DNA from: Eutypa lata
Taxonomy: Eukaryota > Ascomycota > Sordariomycetes > Xylariales > Diatrypaceae
Assembly (NCBI GenBank): GCA_022661535.1
Contig: JAKULF010000001.1
Span: 1,426,001 to 1,490,000 of the forward strand
Direction of reading: 5' to 3'
DNA: 64,000 bases
The notes under the pieces were generated by a model, which ran no database searches, had not been told where the DNA came from, and worked only from the letters and a program-made list of their open reading frames with translations. The first letter of the stretch is position 1, and each line of letters begins with the position of its first letter. This document shows positions 21,303 through 32,805 of this stretch, piece after piece. A program made the position numbers and the translations under genes.

Positions 21303-22487
21303 ATGGATCAAGACACTTCTTCACCCCAAATAAATATAACGGATACCGGATCAAAACTACTGCTTACAGTAGCCTCGCTGGCACTACTTGCTGGTAGTTT
21401 CAAGTTTATACCCCAAAGAGCAGATGTAGCTCGTCGGGGCTTCGTTTGGTTCAAGGTCGCGCTCTTTCTTTTTCCTATGTAAGCCGACCCAACTGGCACA
21501 CTATACAGGAATTAACCGAATAACCAATAAGTTCAGAGCACTAAGCCTAGCATTTATTCCCGATATCATCTGGTACAGTAGCCCTCTCACAGGTGATTAT
21601 TGGGAGTTGTCCTCAAATCGAGAAAGGATCGTTGGATTCAGACAGCTCTTCGCTTTCCTCTGTCTAATTTTCATTCCTTTGGCTTTAATCGATCTCGGAC
21701 TTGGGATCCTTCACTCCTGGAAGTGTGTTTTTAAGGGACGATCTGCATTACGTGTAGTATCGTACATACTTGCGTTGCAAGAATTCGCCGCCTTAATTAT
21801 TTCGGCTATTCTAGTGATTGGCTCCAAGCATTTTTCCGGCGTCGATGATCTAATCAGATGGTCGGGAATCGTCTTTCGGGCCATGGTACTAGCCGCATCC
21901 CTTGTATCCGTTGGGCTTGGTATGATTGTGGCGGTATATTCTCAGAGGGTTTCTCGTAATCAACAGGTGAGTGTGTTTGGCATACTGAAGGCAATGGTGC
22001 GACAGCTTTAGCAGCTAACTCTTGCCAATTTCAGGTTGTCCTTCTCTTAATTGCTGCAAGCATCTTCTTCACTATACAATCCTCCTGGATGCTAGCAGAA
22101 GAAATAATACTTGAAACCCCCTTGGTCCTTAGTCTCGTACTTGGACCTCTTCTTGAAGAGGGCTGCTTGTTTACTACACTCCTTCTGATCTACGCAAGTG
22201 GCGTCAAGAAATCCGGGGGCATATGGTCGACACGGCAAAAGTGGGAGCCGGAGCCTCAAAGGTACGAGGGCGAGCTAATCCCTGCTTCACCATCACAGCC
22301 AATATTATACGGAGCAAATTGGGGCTCGTCAGGTTGGAGAGAACTAGACTCGCATGCACTGCCGCTGCGCCGCGAGCTTGACGAACAAAACGAACACCGC
22401 CAGCCAACAAACCAGGGTTTTATCACAGAATTGGGAGGGACAATCGTCGCTCGTGAACTGCCAGCGGTACAACAGCCGTCGACTTAA
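21264..22487 (+). CDS. seven-helix integral membrane protein, 365 aa, three exons
   Basis: Exons 21264-21478, 21537-21966 and 22035-22487; introns are 58 and 68 bp with GTAAGC and GTGAGT donors and CAG acceptors. An alternative start is ATG 21303 (MDQDTSSPQINITD), which may be preferable since the first helix begins shortly after it. Hydrophobic segments: KLLLTVASLALLAG; WFKVALFLFPIALSLAFIP; LFAFLCLIFIPLALIDLGLG; SYILALQEFAALIISAILVI; VLAASLVSVGLGMIVAVY; VVLLLIAASIFFTIQSSWML; LVLSLVLGPLLEEGCLFTTL. Seven helices and a polar, Pro/Gln-containing tail resemble fungal receptor-like proteins, but no RTA1, Pth11 CFEM or GPCR signature is visible. Function unknown. The second and third exons join inside a helix without losing hydrophobicity, which supports the model. 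Confidence 0.7.
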
Positions 22488-23736
22488 CGTTTTACATTTA
22501 GACAGTATGAAACCCTTCATGAGCGGATATGGATTCAATTTCAAAGTTACGAGGCTGACGCACAGGGATGATGACTGAAGCGATAAGAACATCGCTGGCT
22601 GTTTATCTTGGGTTGAACCTTTGGAATGACTTCAATACATAAATTCTTCCTTATTAGGCTATCATCCAATGGAGGGTACAGGCGGTAGAGACATAGTCAA
22701 AAGACCAAATGTAGATTAGTTCATCACGTTTCCAGCCCACGGTTTAGGCTCAGTGGTACTTTGGATCAGAATAAATGTGAGCATGATGTTGTAACTGGCT
22801 GAATATTTACTTAAACTTATATTTTAAACCGAGAATTGCATAGGAAACGACGCTTAGTCACATCATTCTACATGTCATATAAAAGGCTATTTATAGTCTA
22901 TGCTGTGCATTAGATAATGTTAAGCCTAGAGCAATAAGGTTACCAATGTTCGGCTTGCCGTAGTTCGCCTCGACGTCTAGCATAGCGATACGAAGAAGAT
23001 ATCATTCCGTCCAAAATATTCTACTACTATTGAACACACCCTTGTAACAAGTCCTCAACGACCCTGGGAATATGCGAGGCTTTTAGCAGTTGACTTGCTA
23101 GTCTAGCGTTAGTTTAGCTCATCAACTGCGCCCACTAACACGACAGGCCATGATAATAACCTGATTTCCAAATTCCTTGTGTAAGACCTAAGAATTCACT
23201 GTCAAAAGTAGATCTCGAGTCTGCATGTGGGATCAGATAGCAGTGATTAGATTAAAATAAAGCCACGGAATGCTAAGCACGGTGTCGCCGACTACGGACT
23301 CCTCGGGTTCTTTAATTTCTAGCGGCGACTCTATTGGACAGGGACCGGACGATAACTATTGGAACACTGGCACGTGCGCCGGCGGGAATCACTGTGCTCG
23401 TCGAGGCTTTCGGGTGATTTCGTTGTATCCACCGGGTGTCGACCCCCTTGCGAAGATTATTGATGAAGATGTCTCCGCAATTTCTCTAAGCCCCGTGTTC
23501 GGAATTCTATGGCGCACCGTGTGTAACGACCGGACGAATGAAGCGCCCAGAAGAGATGGGGAGAGGGAGAAAGGCTTTGGGTACGACTTACAAGGCTTGG
23601 ATTAAGCTTTCACTACGTAGTTGGCGTTCCTGAAAGGAGTATGTTGAAGAGGAAATAAAGCCAAAACAACCCCCACAGCTCGTCAGATCATCTACAAAGG
23701 AAAATTGCTGACTCTGGAAATTGAAGTGGATCTAAC
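22488..23736. other. intergenic or unrecognised relic
   Basis: AT-rich except for 23270-23605, where a 111-codon plus-strand frame with moderately balanced composition is open. It may be a decayed 5' part of the zinc-finger pseudogene that follows, but it carries no motif I can place. Confidence 0.4.
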
Positions 23737-25880
23737 GTGGATGCTGTCACCCTCAAGTATGAGAGAAGCAAGAGAAAATCCTGGCTTGCCGAGTCTTATG
23801 ACTACAAAGCCGATATTCTTGCTATCATCGAGGAGGTTGCGGACACAGATAGATACCCATGTGTTTTCTTAGACCCGACCCAAGGCTGGTCTGCCCCCGC
23901 AGACAAAGCTGATGCAGATGACAGTGCCTCTCGTCCTTTAAATCCCTTTACGTGCGAAGAGCTTCTGGAGATTGGCAGGTCCTGTGAATACAAGGTCCTT
24001 AGAAGGCTCGGCCACGTCTTGACACGTTTGACGTACGTCGCCTCGAAAGACGAACTGCCGGTGCACATACAAGATGTGTCCATGGATCAAGTTCCTCGGA
24101 GACCCTTGGCGTTAGCTGAAAAGAGACATAAATGTTCCTTCTGGAAAATCCTTCTACACGTCGTTCTTCCTGGTACTAAGCTAGCTACGCGACCTACAGC
24201 ACTACTCGCCGTCCTCAGTATCCGAATGGGAATGAAGCCGCTGCTGACCGCAGCAGACTCAGAGATGCTCAACTGGAGGAGCAACAACTGGAACACATTG
24301 GACATTCCCGAGACCTAGAATACTTGCTGGATGCCGACAAAGACTTTGAGGTGCGGCACAAGGCCGGGATTATCGCTGGCGAGATCCCAGCTGACGCGAG
24401 CTTCTTGAAGGATAGTGACCGTCAACTGTTTAAGCGCCTCGTTGATTTCACTATGCTCAAGGCTAACCTGAGGACAACATTGCAAGCCTAAGTGGGCTGG
24501 ACGCCTAACAAAGCAAAGGTTCCCATCGGACCTCTGGTTACATGTCGTCGGTGCAAGTTCCCTCGCTCTGTCACCATGATGGGGGTCAACGGGGTGTGTG
24601 CGGCATCTGCATGTGTCACGGCACCAAGTGACTATATAAGGCAATGCAAGACGGTTAGCCCCCGAGCTAACAACGTTCCACTTTTGGTGGTGTAGTGGTA
24701 TAGTCCTAGCATTCTGTACCGTCACAGCATGGTTCCCAAGGCAGAGTACCTTGCTGCTAACAGGGACAAGGCTGTTGCGATAATAATCAACGCATCCAAG
24801 GATCAAACCGCGGTAGACGAGGCTACATGGGTCGAGTGTAGTGTCAATAGCTGCCGGGCACAATACATTGTCTACGACGTCCCAGCACTGGGCGTACGTC
24901 CCAAGTACCATTACTGCCGCCAGAACTCAGGACCGTCGTCTGAGTGGCACGGTCCCGTGAAACCGCCGACCGTCGAATGCAGCCAGTGCCTCAACCGGAT
25001 GATCTGGCCTAAAGAGTACCGCCCCGCCAAGTTCTCGGAATCCAACTTTCAAGTGCCCAGCCTACACAGCCGGCCGCAAGACGATCGTAGATGCTGAGAC
25101 GACAGGTAGGGGTCTCGCGAACGAGAACGGCACCGAATGGATTATCCGGAACGACACCAAGACCACCGATACCCTCTCAGAGCGCTCTCTATACAAGACA
25201 GTAGCTATGCTCGACGGACCTGATGACTTCACGGCGGGCGTCGAGCTCCTCCCCCGCACAGCAGACACGAAAACTGGCCTTACGATTGACGGCAAGCTCG
25301 TGCGTAACGAAGACGCACTCCGGACATCCCTACAGCGCTGGATCGCCACGCGTCGCGCCGAAGCCGGGACCTGCAGCCTATGCTTCGGAGATCTCGCGAA
25401 GCGGGGTTTGCGACGCGCGTGCGGCCGGTCCTCCGGCTGCGCCCAGGACATCTGCGAGTTGTCGTCGTGGGTGGTATGGGTTGAGCGCGCGAGGGCGCTT
25501 GATCAACGTGGCGGCGCTACCTAGTCGTGTCCGTTCTGTCGACGACAGCCGGTCCCCGGCGCCGTGTCCCGGGCCGCCGACGGGCTGCGCTACCTACCTC
25601 GGCAACCTGTGCGCGGCCGTCGAGCAGAGCGGGTCCTAGATCTATGCGTGGTGCGCAGACTGCGGCGTCGCGAAGCCGTTTGTCGAGCGCGTGTGTGCGC
25701 AGGGCGCCCCGGAGGATCTGGTTGAGTGGGTTTGTGAGGAGTGCAGGGACGAGGGAGGCTTGGGCGTTAAGTAAGTCGATTCGGAACTGTCCTGGCTGCG
25801 ATGCGCCGACGGAGAAGTGGGGTGGGTGGGTGCGATCATAGGTATCGAGTGCACGATTTGTGGATCCTAGGGTAATTTAT
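23737..25880 (+). pseudogene. decayed RING/IBR-type zinc-finger gene, multiple frameshifts and a stop
   Basis: Pieces of one protein occur in order but in changing frames. The first frame (23737-24240) is coding-like; then a shift leads into RDLEYLLDADKDFEVRHKAG; a TAA at 24489-24491 interrupts the same frame before [16 protein letters not shown]. Around 24600 the segment [12 protein letters not shown] lies in another frame. After 24729: VECSVNSCRAQYIV and VECSQCLNRMIWP. From about 25069: AGTCSLCFGDLAK with ACGRSSGCAQDIC, a shift, WYGLSARGRLINVAAL, another shift, CPFCRRQPVPG, then YAWCADCGVAKPFVERVC, and finally RNCPGCDAPTEKWGG with IECTICGS one more shift away. The last block resembles RING2 of RBR ubiquitin ligases. 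At least five frame breaks make function impossible. Confidence 0.72.
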
Positions 25881-26582
25881 ACGCATATGTCGCAGGAGCA
25901 TGGGGGTTGGTATGGTGGGAGGGGTGTTGAGGGCCTGAGTGAGGATGAATGGTATAATTGAGGGCGTACGCAGTATGAGATGCTGTTTTACTAAGGTAGG
26001 AAGGAGTACAGTAACTATCCCGATTATTCTTGAATGGGTACTTAGACAACATGTGACATCAGTAAGACCCTATCCTTACCTCGCTCTTTACGTTGGTTGA
26101 AGGGGGCATGGATATTTCTCTATATCTATTCAACGTTTGATAACATATTGTTTGGTGCAGTATGTAGTTGTCTTGTCGCATTCTGTCGGATATGAACATT
26201 CTTGATTAGTTAGTCGACCACTGTTCGGTCGGTAGGTATGCAACAGAAAGCGGCATACCGATATTGTAAACTACATTGCTGACCTAGGTATGCTTGGTAT
26301 GTTAGGGGTTTAGGATTTGCTTTTGCACATTGGGGTACCACAGGATGACGTCTGGCCATGCGTTTGGACTCCATTATTCACATGCCAGCTTAAGAGTAGT
26401 ACAATACAGCGCCATAGCCTGGAAATTTCAGCAGTGCTTTTGCTCCAATAGAGCCTTATCCACGCGTGAAAGATATGGGCAAAATACGAAAGCAGAGAAT
26501 ACCCCCTTCCAAGCCTACGTGAATAGAAAATAACCCTTACTATCTTTAATAAGTGTACCCTCTAATAGTACCCGACTAGGCA
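25881..26582. other. intergenic
   Basis: AT-rich spacer between two broken genes. No supported feature. Confidence 0.5.
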
Positions 26583-29500
26583 ATGAGTTGGTTTGACTGG
26601 TTCTGGCCTGGGAAAGGCTCGCTAATACAGCATCCACAAGTTTACCCAAGCAATATTGAACATCAGCTTGGGACCACCTCCTATGATGAGAACAAGAATG
26701 GGGATCTTGGTATCAAGATCCTGTATGATCCACTCAACCAAGGCTTGAATATCAATGTCGAGTAAGTCGGTAATTTCTTATATGGAACAATTACTAGTGA
26801 TATTCGTATAGAGAGGATGAATACAAGGCTACGTTGTGCTCCTTCATTTGTTGAAGCCGCTTCTAATTCGAGGCCTTAGCATTATTTGCATCCACGATCT
26901 TGGTGGTCATCGCGAAAGGACCTGGGAAACTACCAAAGAATCTAGCACTGAGCAGAGTGTATTGTGGCCTCGAGATCTTTTGCCCCGATGCATTCCACAT
27001 GCTAGGGTCATGACGTTCGGATATGACTCCGAAGTTCCCAGCGTTCGCTACCTTATGCAAAGGATCATGTATTCGAAATCCAAAATAATGCTCTCCCACT
27101 TGAAGGAAGCTCGGAACACCAAAGAGGCTACCCATAGACCGATCATTTTCTTAGCTCACGGCCTTGGGGGTCTCATTGTGAAAAGTGCCCTCATACATGC
27201 AGATAGAGAAGAGCAACGATTCTCCGGATTTAAGTTATCTACAGCAGGCGTGCTCCTTTTCGGAACGCCACACCAAGGCACCTCAAATACACCTTGGCGT
27301 CAGCTAATGAGTGATATAGTCCGCCGACATATTGATCTAGACGGAACGAGGGATACATTGGACGCATATCTAGGTTGGCTTCAGTATAAGCCTCTCTGTA
27401 CAAGTTTTCAGACTTTCTGTTTTTGTGAAGATGACAGCGGCAACCTAGCTTCCGATGCGTCTCAGGTAAGGTCCTTCATGGTTTTATATATGTATATGTC
27501 TTTGACTGTTTTAGGCCATCGACGACCCACCTGCAGTTACCTCTCCGTTGTTTGCAGTCCGCAACGAACTGTTGCATAGTGGAAGGCTGTTGACAACGGT
27601 ACCGCTCCAGCGAAGTCATAGCGATCTTGTGAAATTCAAATCTATGGACCTCGACTACCAAGAGGTGGAGTCACATATAAAGAAATTATATGATGACTCT
27701 AAGAACATCGTGGAAAATAATGTCTTTCTGAATCAACTTCTTCAGCGTAAGAATGACTCTCTCCCATCTAGAATTCGCGCGCTAACTTGACTGTCAACAG
27801 ATCCGCCAGGCTACGAATGGGATGATTGGAGGAACGACTTTCGCATACCAGCATTATTGCCTAATGCACCAGCTGAACCATTTGTTGATAGAGAAGCAGA
27901 ACTATCTATTATAAATGACACTCTGACTAAAGATACCATCTCCATGTTGATCCTCAATGGCATGCCAGGGATCGGAAAGACACAGCTCGCCTTGACGTAT
28001 GCGAAAATATGGAAAGATCACTACACATCTATCTTCTGGTTAAATGCAGAGGATCGGTACGCATTATATTTTTCACTTCGGGTGGCAGTGGAGCATCTCA
28101 AGAACCAGTATACTCCATATGCACAGGACGACATGCAATCTCTCAGGATAATCCACTACTTATCTCTTCATGGACTGTTAAACGAAGAAGGGGAGTTGCA
28201 GCCATGCCAAGAGTCACCAGGGCTTCTGTTTCGAGTAATTCGAAAGTGGTTCGAAAAGAGATCTAACCATGGCTGGTTACTCATCTTGGACAACGTAGAC
28301 GACCAGAACGTACTGCGTGAGTTCAGAATCGATGACTTTGTTCGTTCTCATGTCAGTGGAAAGATTATTATGACTGGCAGGGAACCACATCCCGATTTTT
28401 ACGATATAAGGGTAGAAAGATTAAAGTCTCAAGCTGCCCTAAAGATACTGCGGAAAGTAGGCTATCTAGTAGAGTCCAAGTCCAATGGTATGTCCTGATC
28501 TCCAAGTTTTCTGAAAGAAATAACATAACCGTGGGATAGAGAGCGACCTCGAACTCCTCGTAAACTGGTTTGACGGTGTCCCCCTGGGTCTCCAGCACGC
28601 CCGAAGTTTCATGTCAACGTCTGATTATTCTATCCGAAAGTATCTGAGTCATCTATCAGCTGAAATTCATTTATTGCCAGAAGTGGAGGCACTGCCTGGC
28701 TTAATGGTTCAAGAGGCATTAGCGGCAGCCTGGTCAGTGTCTATGAGCACCCTCAGGAGAGATTACCGCGGCGCGTCAGATCTCCTTGATGACGTCGCAT
28801 TTTGGTCTGACAACGATATTCCTGTTCATGTGATAAGGAAGTACTATGGAACAAGCGAATGCTTCAAAGGTTAATTGCATCTTTCCAATTCTTTGCAATT
28901 GCTAATGCTAGTTCAGACATTCAAGTAGACGAAGAAATGATACTCCTGAGAAACCATTCCCTCCTCAAACAGGGTACTATTGGCGACACTGTTTCCATTA
29001 ACCCTCGTCTACGCCAATGGCTAAGGAGTATAATATGCAACAGTCCGAGAGAACAAGAAGAAAGAGCAAAGTCCGCCTGCCAGGCTGTCGAACTTCATTT
29101 ATTATCTACTGATAATATGTTCAATTTCCGCTTTCCACTGGAGTACTCACCTGCACAAGACTATCTTGAGGAACAGTTACTTCCCCAAATTGAAAGATGC
29201 CTCCAGTATGTCTCTATATTCTCCCAAAATGAATTCAACTGGGTAGCTTTGGGGGATACCTGCCGCCGCCAAGGAATGCATGATCTTGCCCGTCGATTCT
29301 ATGACGCTGCTACTTCAGTGCCGCGACCAATATCGCTACAAAGTGCCATACTTCTAGACGATTTAGAGTCAAGGGAGAGGGTCTTTGGCCCGAACCATTT
29401 GCGAACTAGACAAGCTGCAATCGCCCTAGCATCTGGGTATCAAAAGGAAGGCGAATATGACAAAGCCGAGAATTCTGGAGACGTGTTGCTTTAGCTGACT

Positions 29501-29949
29501 GCAAAACGCCGGGTATCCATAACCCTTTAACGTGGCAAGATTCGACGGATTTAGGGATGGTACTCCAGAGACAGAGCAAATTTCAGCAAGCAAAGCTGGT
29601 ATACAATGCTGTCTATAAGGTGGCTGTTCTGGACTTAGGGGCAGAAGACATAAACTGCTTAAGGATACGCGGGAATCTTGCGATACTGTTTACCATAGAA
29701 GGGAAACTGGAGATGGCAGAGGAGATGTATCCTGCGGTTATAAAAGGAATGGAAGCACAACTTGGACCTGAACACCCGGATACGGAAAGAATGAAGAAGT
29801 GCTTCGACTCCAACCAGAAGCAACAATATGATAAGACGGATGGGGGAAGGAGAGATGCTGCAAACTTTCACCAGAGACAAAGGAAAAAGGCCAGCGACCT
29901 GGCTAGGTTCCAAGCAATGTTTGCGCGCCTTGAACGCGAGGAAGGATAA
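26583..29949 (+). pseudogene. NLR gene: hydrolase-like + NB-ARC + TPR, frameshifted in its 3' part
   Basis: Fungal NLRs act in non-self recognition. Exons 26583-26761, 26880-27465, 27515-27746, 27801-28487 and 28540 onward join in frame with good GT-AG sites (the first splice gives NVDIICIHDLGGHRERTW). The alpha/beta-hydrolase-like N-domain has FLAHGLGGLIVKSALI where active relatives have GHSLGG or CHSLGG, so the nucleophile Ser is Gly. NB-ARC: P-loop GMPGIGKTQLAL, Walker B GWLLILDNVDD, and IIMTGREPHP. The frame stops at 28874 (about 672 codons), while sequence of the winged-helix/TPR part continues in another frame from about 28862 (RLIASFQFFAIANASS) to a stop at 29494, and again in a third frame from about 29480 (WRRVALADCKTPGIHNPLTW) to 29949. 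TPR-like segments include RERVFGPNHLRTRQAAIALA and LGPEHPDTE. A truncated product without TPRs could still be made; otherwise a pseudogene. Confidence 0.8.
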
Positions 29950-30917
29950 GTATCATGTATTACAGTTAGGGCTGATAGTAGGTATATATTGGAAGCTATT
30001 GAATAAGGGACACCAAGCTCGTACTACTCTTGACATAGAATGGCTACGTATTCGCACGAAATATACAAGTATGCCAACTATCAGGACAGGGGTATGAAAT
30101 CCTCAGCCTTAAGACCATAATAAGACCCTTGGTCTTATGAATCTTATTCTAGAATATCCTAAAGCCGCGACTCGCGCCATACTCTACGTGGATAGTTCCC
30201 GAGTTTGCACTCAACTGGTAGAAAACCCACGGGATCAAGGTAAGGAAACGTCGAGACATGGTTTGCTTTTTTGGGAAAGTCGTGATTTCTTAGCGTTAGC
30301 ATGTGCCGCATTTGTGCGTAACCATCTCCGACTTATTTTGCACCTACCTGTTCCAGCTAACCGAAGTAATCATCAAGACACTTCGAAAGGCGTGGGTTCG
30401 GCATATACCACGTTAATAACAAGGTCGTCTAAAGCTATTGCTTTACACGATTTAGAGGTCAATTGTCCGGATATCAAGCCCGTCCTCGAGGTACTAGCTT
30501 CCGGCACTTAAAGCGGTGCTAGCATGTGGTGACTTGAAAGTAGGGCGTAGCTGAATAAAGAGCGTATCTTATAGTGAAGCCTAGGATCTGGGATCCTTGC
30601 CGGTATTGGCATTAATACATGCGCATTAAATTTGTCGGCTAGGTTCCGAGCTTAGAGCATGTTCCCTCGTGTTAGGATCGCGAGTGATTGGTCGGGGTAC
30701 GACTCAAGTGAAGTGGGCAGACATACATATTCATAAGGTTATGATGGTGTCTGTGAAAGACGTGTATTTATTAAGGAAAATATACCATTGCGACCGGAGT
30801 ACCCTATGACCCCTGAGCTAAACCTGAATATATATATGTCAAACCACCTCATTTCCACCGTTCTCATTCTCACCAACCACCCTTTAGTCAGACCAGACAC
30901 CTTTGGTGCTTAGTACC
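29950..30917. other. intergenic
   Basis: Spacer after the NLR relic. A 124-codon plus frame at 30137-30511 has no recognised domain and weak coding character. A TA-rich element at about 30826-30838 lies 80-90 bp before the next start and could be its TATA region. Confidence 0.5.
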
Positions 30918-31493
30918 ATGTCGCTCAAAAGATTCACTGCTCTTCTCCTCGCTGTCGCGCACCAAGCTGCCGGTCAGCTAGTCGATGACAGCTGGAAAGG
31001 CCAAGGGACTGTCCTCGTAATTGAGGGTTCAGACTACCCCTGGGGTCCCGATGACCCCCTATCGAGCAAAGTCGGCTGTCTGAACGCCGACGGAAAGCTC
31101 ATCGCCGACAACGGCAACTGCGCCGTGCTTGATGCCAACGTCACCCATCTACTTTCGGAGACTGGCGAATGTGGGTGGGCCGTCCGTGCCGGGGAAGGGG
31201 CTCAGCCCTCGGTTCTGACCTGTTCAACGCCAACGCCGACGTATTACGGGTTCTATCGCCTAGTAAGTCGGACGATTCAATCATTGGAGAGGTGCCGGCT
31301 TGGGCGATGTAGTTGATAAAAACTAATACTGTTATCGTAGAACAATCAAAGGGAACCGATTTATCTCTCGTACGGGTCTGGATATCTTGGGTGGTCGGCT
31401 GATGCTAGACCTACTGGCGACCAGATCATCGACCTTTACCAAGGACAGGGTTGGACAGACATAGATCTTGTCTTGCTGTGGTCGCCTGTATGA
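30918..31493 (+). CDS. small secreted protein with four cysteines, 165 aa, two exons
   Basis: Exons 30918-31262 and 31341-31493, with a 78-bp phase-0 intron (GTAAGT...GTAG). The start MSLKRFTALLLAVAHQAAG is a classical signal peptide, probably cut before QLVDDSW. The mature part has Cys54, Cys68, Cys85 and Cys102, an even number that could form two disulfides, and several Trp and Tyr residues (YPWGPDDP, TYYGFYRL, YLGWSADARP). The exon 2 sequence ends WTDIDLVLLWSPV. No enzymatic motif is visible. Size, secretion and Cys pattern fit effector-like or cell-wall-associated small secreted proteins, which is an inference only. Confidence 0.75.
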
Positions 31494-31691
31494 CAGTATG
31501 GTGATAAGCATTGCCAAGATAGTATTTGCTCTACACATCGTTATAACACAAAAGAAAGATGTGGTTATGAACATGGGAATTGAATCTGTGCCGGATAGTA
31601 GGGGGCTAATGCAATAGCTTAGTGAGTTCTCATGCTATACAGTATGTTGGCATTCTTTGATGATGGTATCAACATCTTTTGTGTGTACCCA

Positions 31692-31713
31692 AATATATAT
31701 ATATATATATATA
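31692..31713. repeat. (AT)n microsatellite
   Basis: About ten AT dinucleotides in a row in non-coding DNA. Confidence 0.85.
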
Positions 31714-32135
31714 GATTGCCTGCATTGACATAATTGCCTTTGCGTATACGCTTAATTGATTATGAGGCATATTCAAGTCCCTTGCTGGACCCTTAAACGA
31801 GCATGATATATATGTAAATGATAAGGCGTAGGAGTTCCAGTTTCATCAAATACTCCAGGATTCGTGTCTTGAATTCAAGCAAATGCTTGCAAGATTAGAG
31901 AGCTGTATAGAGTAAAAGGCGCGGCAATTCAAGAGAAGAGCACAGAAATTGACACCAAGTTCTAAAATACGAGATATCTAGAATTTCCTTGATCCTTCGG
32001 TTGGTTCGGTGTGTCAGCGGCTGTCGACTTTCGGTGTTGGTTAAGGGCGCTAAGGCGCACTCGTAACTGATCAAAAGGCGCGCGTAGCATTCAATTGACG
32101 CTCGTCTTACTTTGAACCACGACAATACATATCTA

Positions 32136-32143
32136 TATATAAA
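32136..32143 (+). promoter_or_regulatory. TATA box candidate of the GNAT gene
   Basis: TATATAAA, a consensus TATA box, 84 bp upstream of the ATG at 32227; spacing fits a short 5' UTR in a fungal promoter. Confidence 0.45.
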
Positions 32144-32226
32144 CAGCCAACACTTCACTTAATCATTAGAAAGAATAATTTGAAAACTATACCATCTTCG
32201 CAGATCCAGTATTCAAGTCAATCAAG

Positions 32227-32805
32227 ATGGCCAATACCAACACCAACCTCCAATTCCGCATCGCCACTCCCGACGATGCCCCGCAGCTTCAAAAGCTGGT
32301 GCAGGCGGCATTCCGCGCCGAAGACAGCCGAGAAAACTGGACGGCGGACATGGCCCTCAACTCGAGCTTCCGCATGGAAGTCGAGGAGGTTCTCCGCATC
32401 ATCACGAAGCCCGACAGCGCGATTCTGATCGCCACCAATAGCGACGACGACAACAACACCCTCGTGGCCTGCTGCGGGATCTCGAAGCGCAGCGACAACC
32501 TTGCTCGCTTTGGTCCCTTTGCTGTGGACACGCAGCTGCAGCGCCGCGGTCTCGGGCGCCAGGTCCTCGCCTATGCCGAAGACTACTGTCGACGCACCTG
32601 GGGCGTCAAGAAGCTGGAGTTGAATGCCCTTTCGACCCGTCGAGAGCTGATCGCCTGGTACATGCGCTGTGGCTATCAGAAGACGGGCGCGTCGGAGCCG
32701 TTCCCGCACGACCGGTTTGAGGAATTGGACTTGCCGGAGGACATGTGTTTCATCATGTTCGAGAAGGATTTGAATACGGCCCCTCTTGCGGCTGGTACCG
32801 GTTAA
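32227..32805 (+). CDS. GNAT-family N-acetyltransferase, 192 aa
   Basis: Transfers acetyl from acetyl-CoA to an amine; substrate unknown. Intronless. It begins with the usual first strand, LQFRIATPDDAPQLQKLV, and has the acetyl-CoA pyrophosphate-binding motif QRRGLG (residues 105-110) after the strand RFGPFAVDTQL, followed by the helix RQVLAYAEDYCRR. Motif B is LELNALSTRRELIAWYMRCGYQ, the typical pattern of Tyr and Gly (YMRCGYQKTG) near the end of the fold. The tail after FIMFEKDL is short. The start is supported by a TATA box and by an A at -3 (AAGATG context). Confidence 0.86.
   Translation: MANTNTNLQFRIATPDDAPQLQKLVQAAFRAEDSRENWTADMALNSSFRMEVEEVLRIITKPDSAILIATNSDDDNNTLVACCGISKRSDNLARFGPFAVDTQLQRRGLGRQVLAYAEDYCRRTWGVKKLELNALSTRRELIAWYMRCGYQKTGASEPFPHDRFEELDLPEDMCFIMFEKDLNTAPLAAGTG

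Larger units (their letters stand above)
31494..32226. other. intergenic with AT microsatellite
   Basis: AT-rich. Holds an (AT)n run at about 31692-31713 and, near its end, the TATA element of the acetyltransferase gene. No gene supported. Confidence 0.6.

Noticed and set aside
24675..24735. tRNA-like D-arm sequence (GGTGGTGTAGTGGTATAG)
   Set aside because: It resembles the 5' half of a tRNA-Gly, but no matching T arm with GGTTCGA or acceptor pairing follows, and it lies within the zinc-finger pseudogene.
30137..30511. 124-codon plus-strand frame after the NLR relic
   Set aside because: No recognised domain, weak start context and codon use; could be a relic but I cannot support it.
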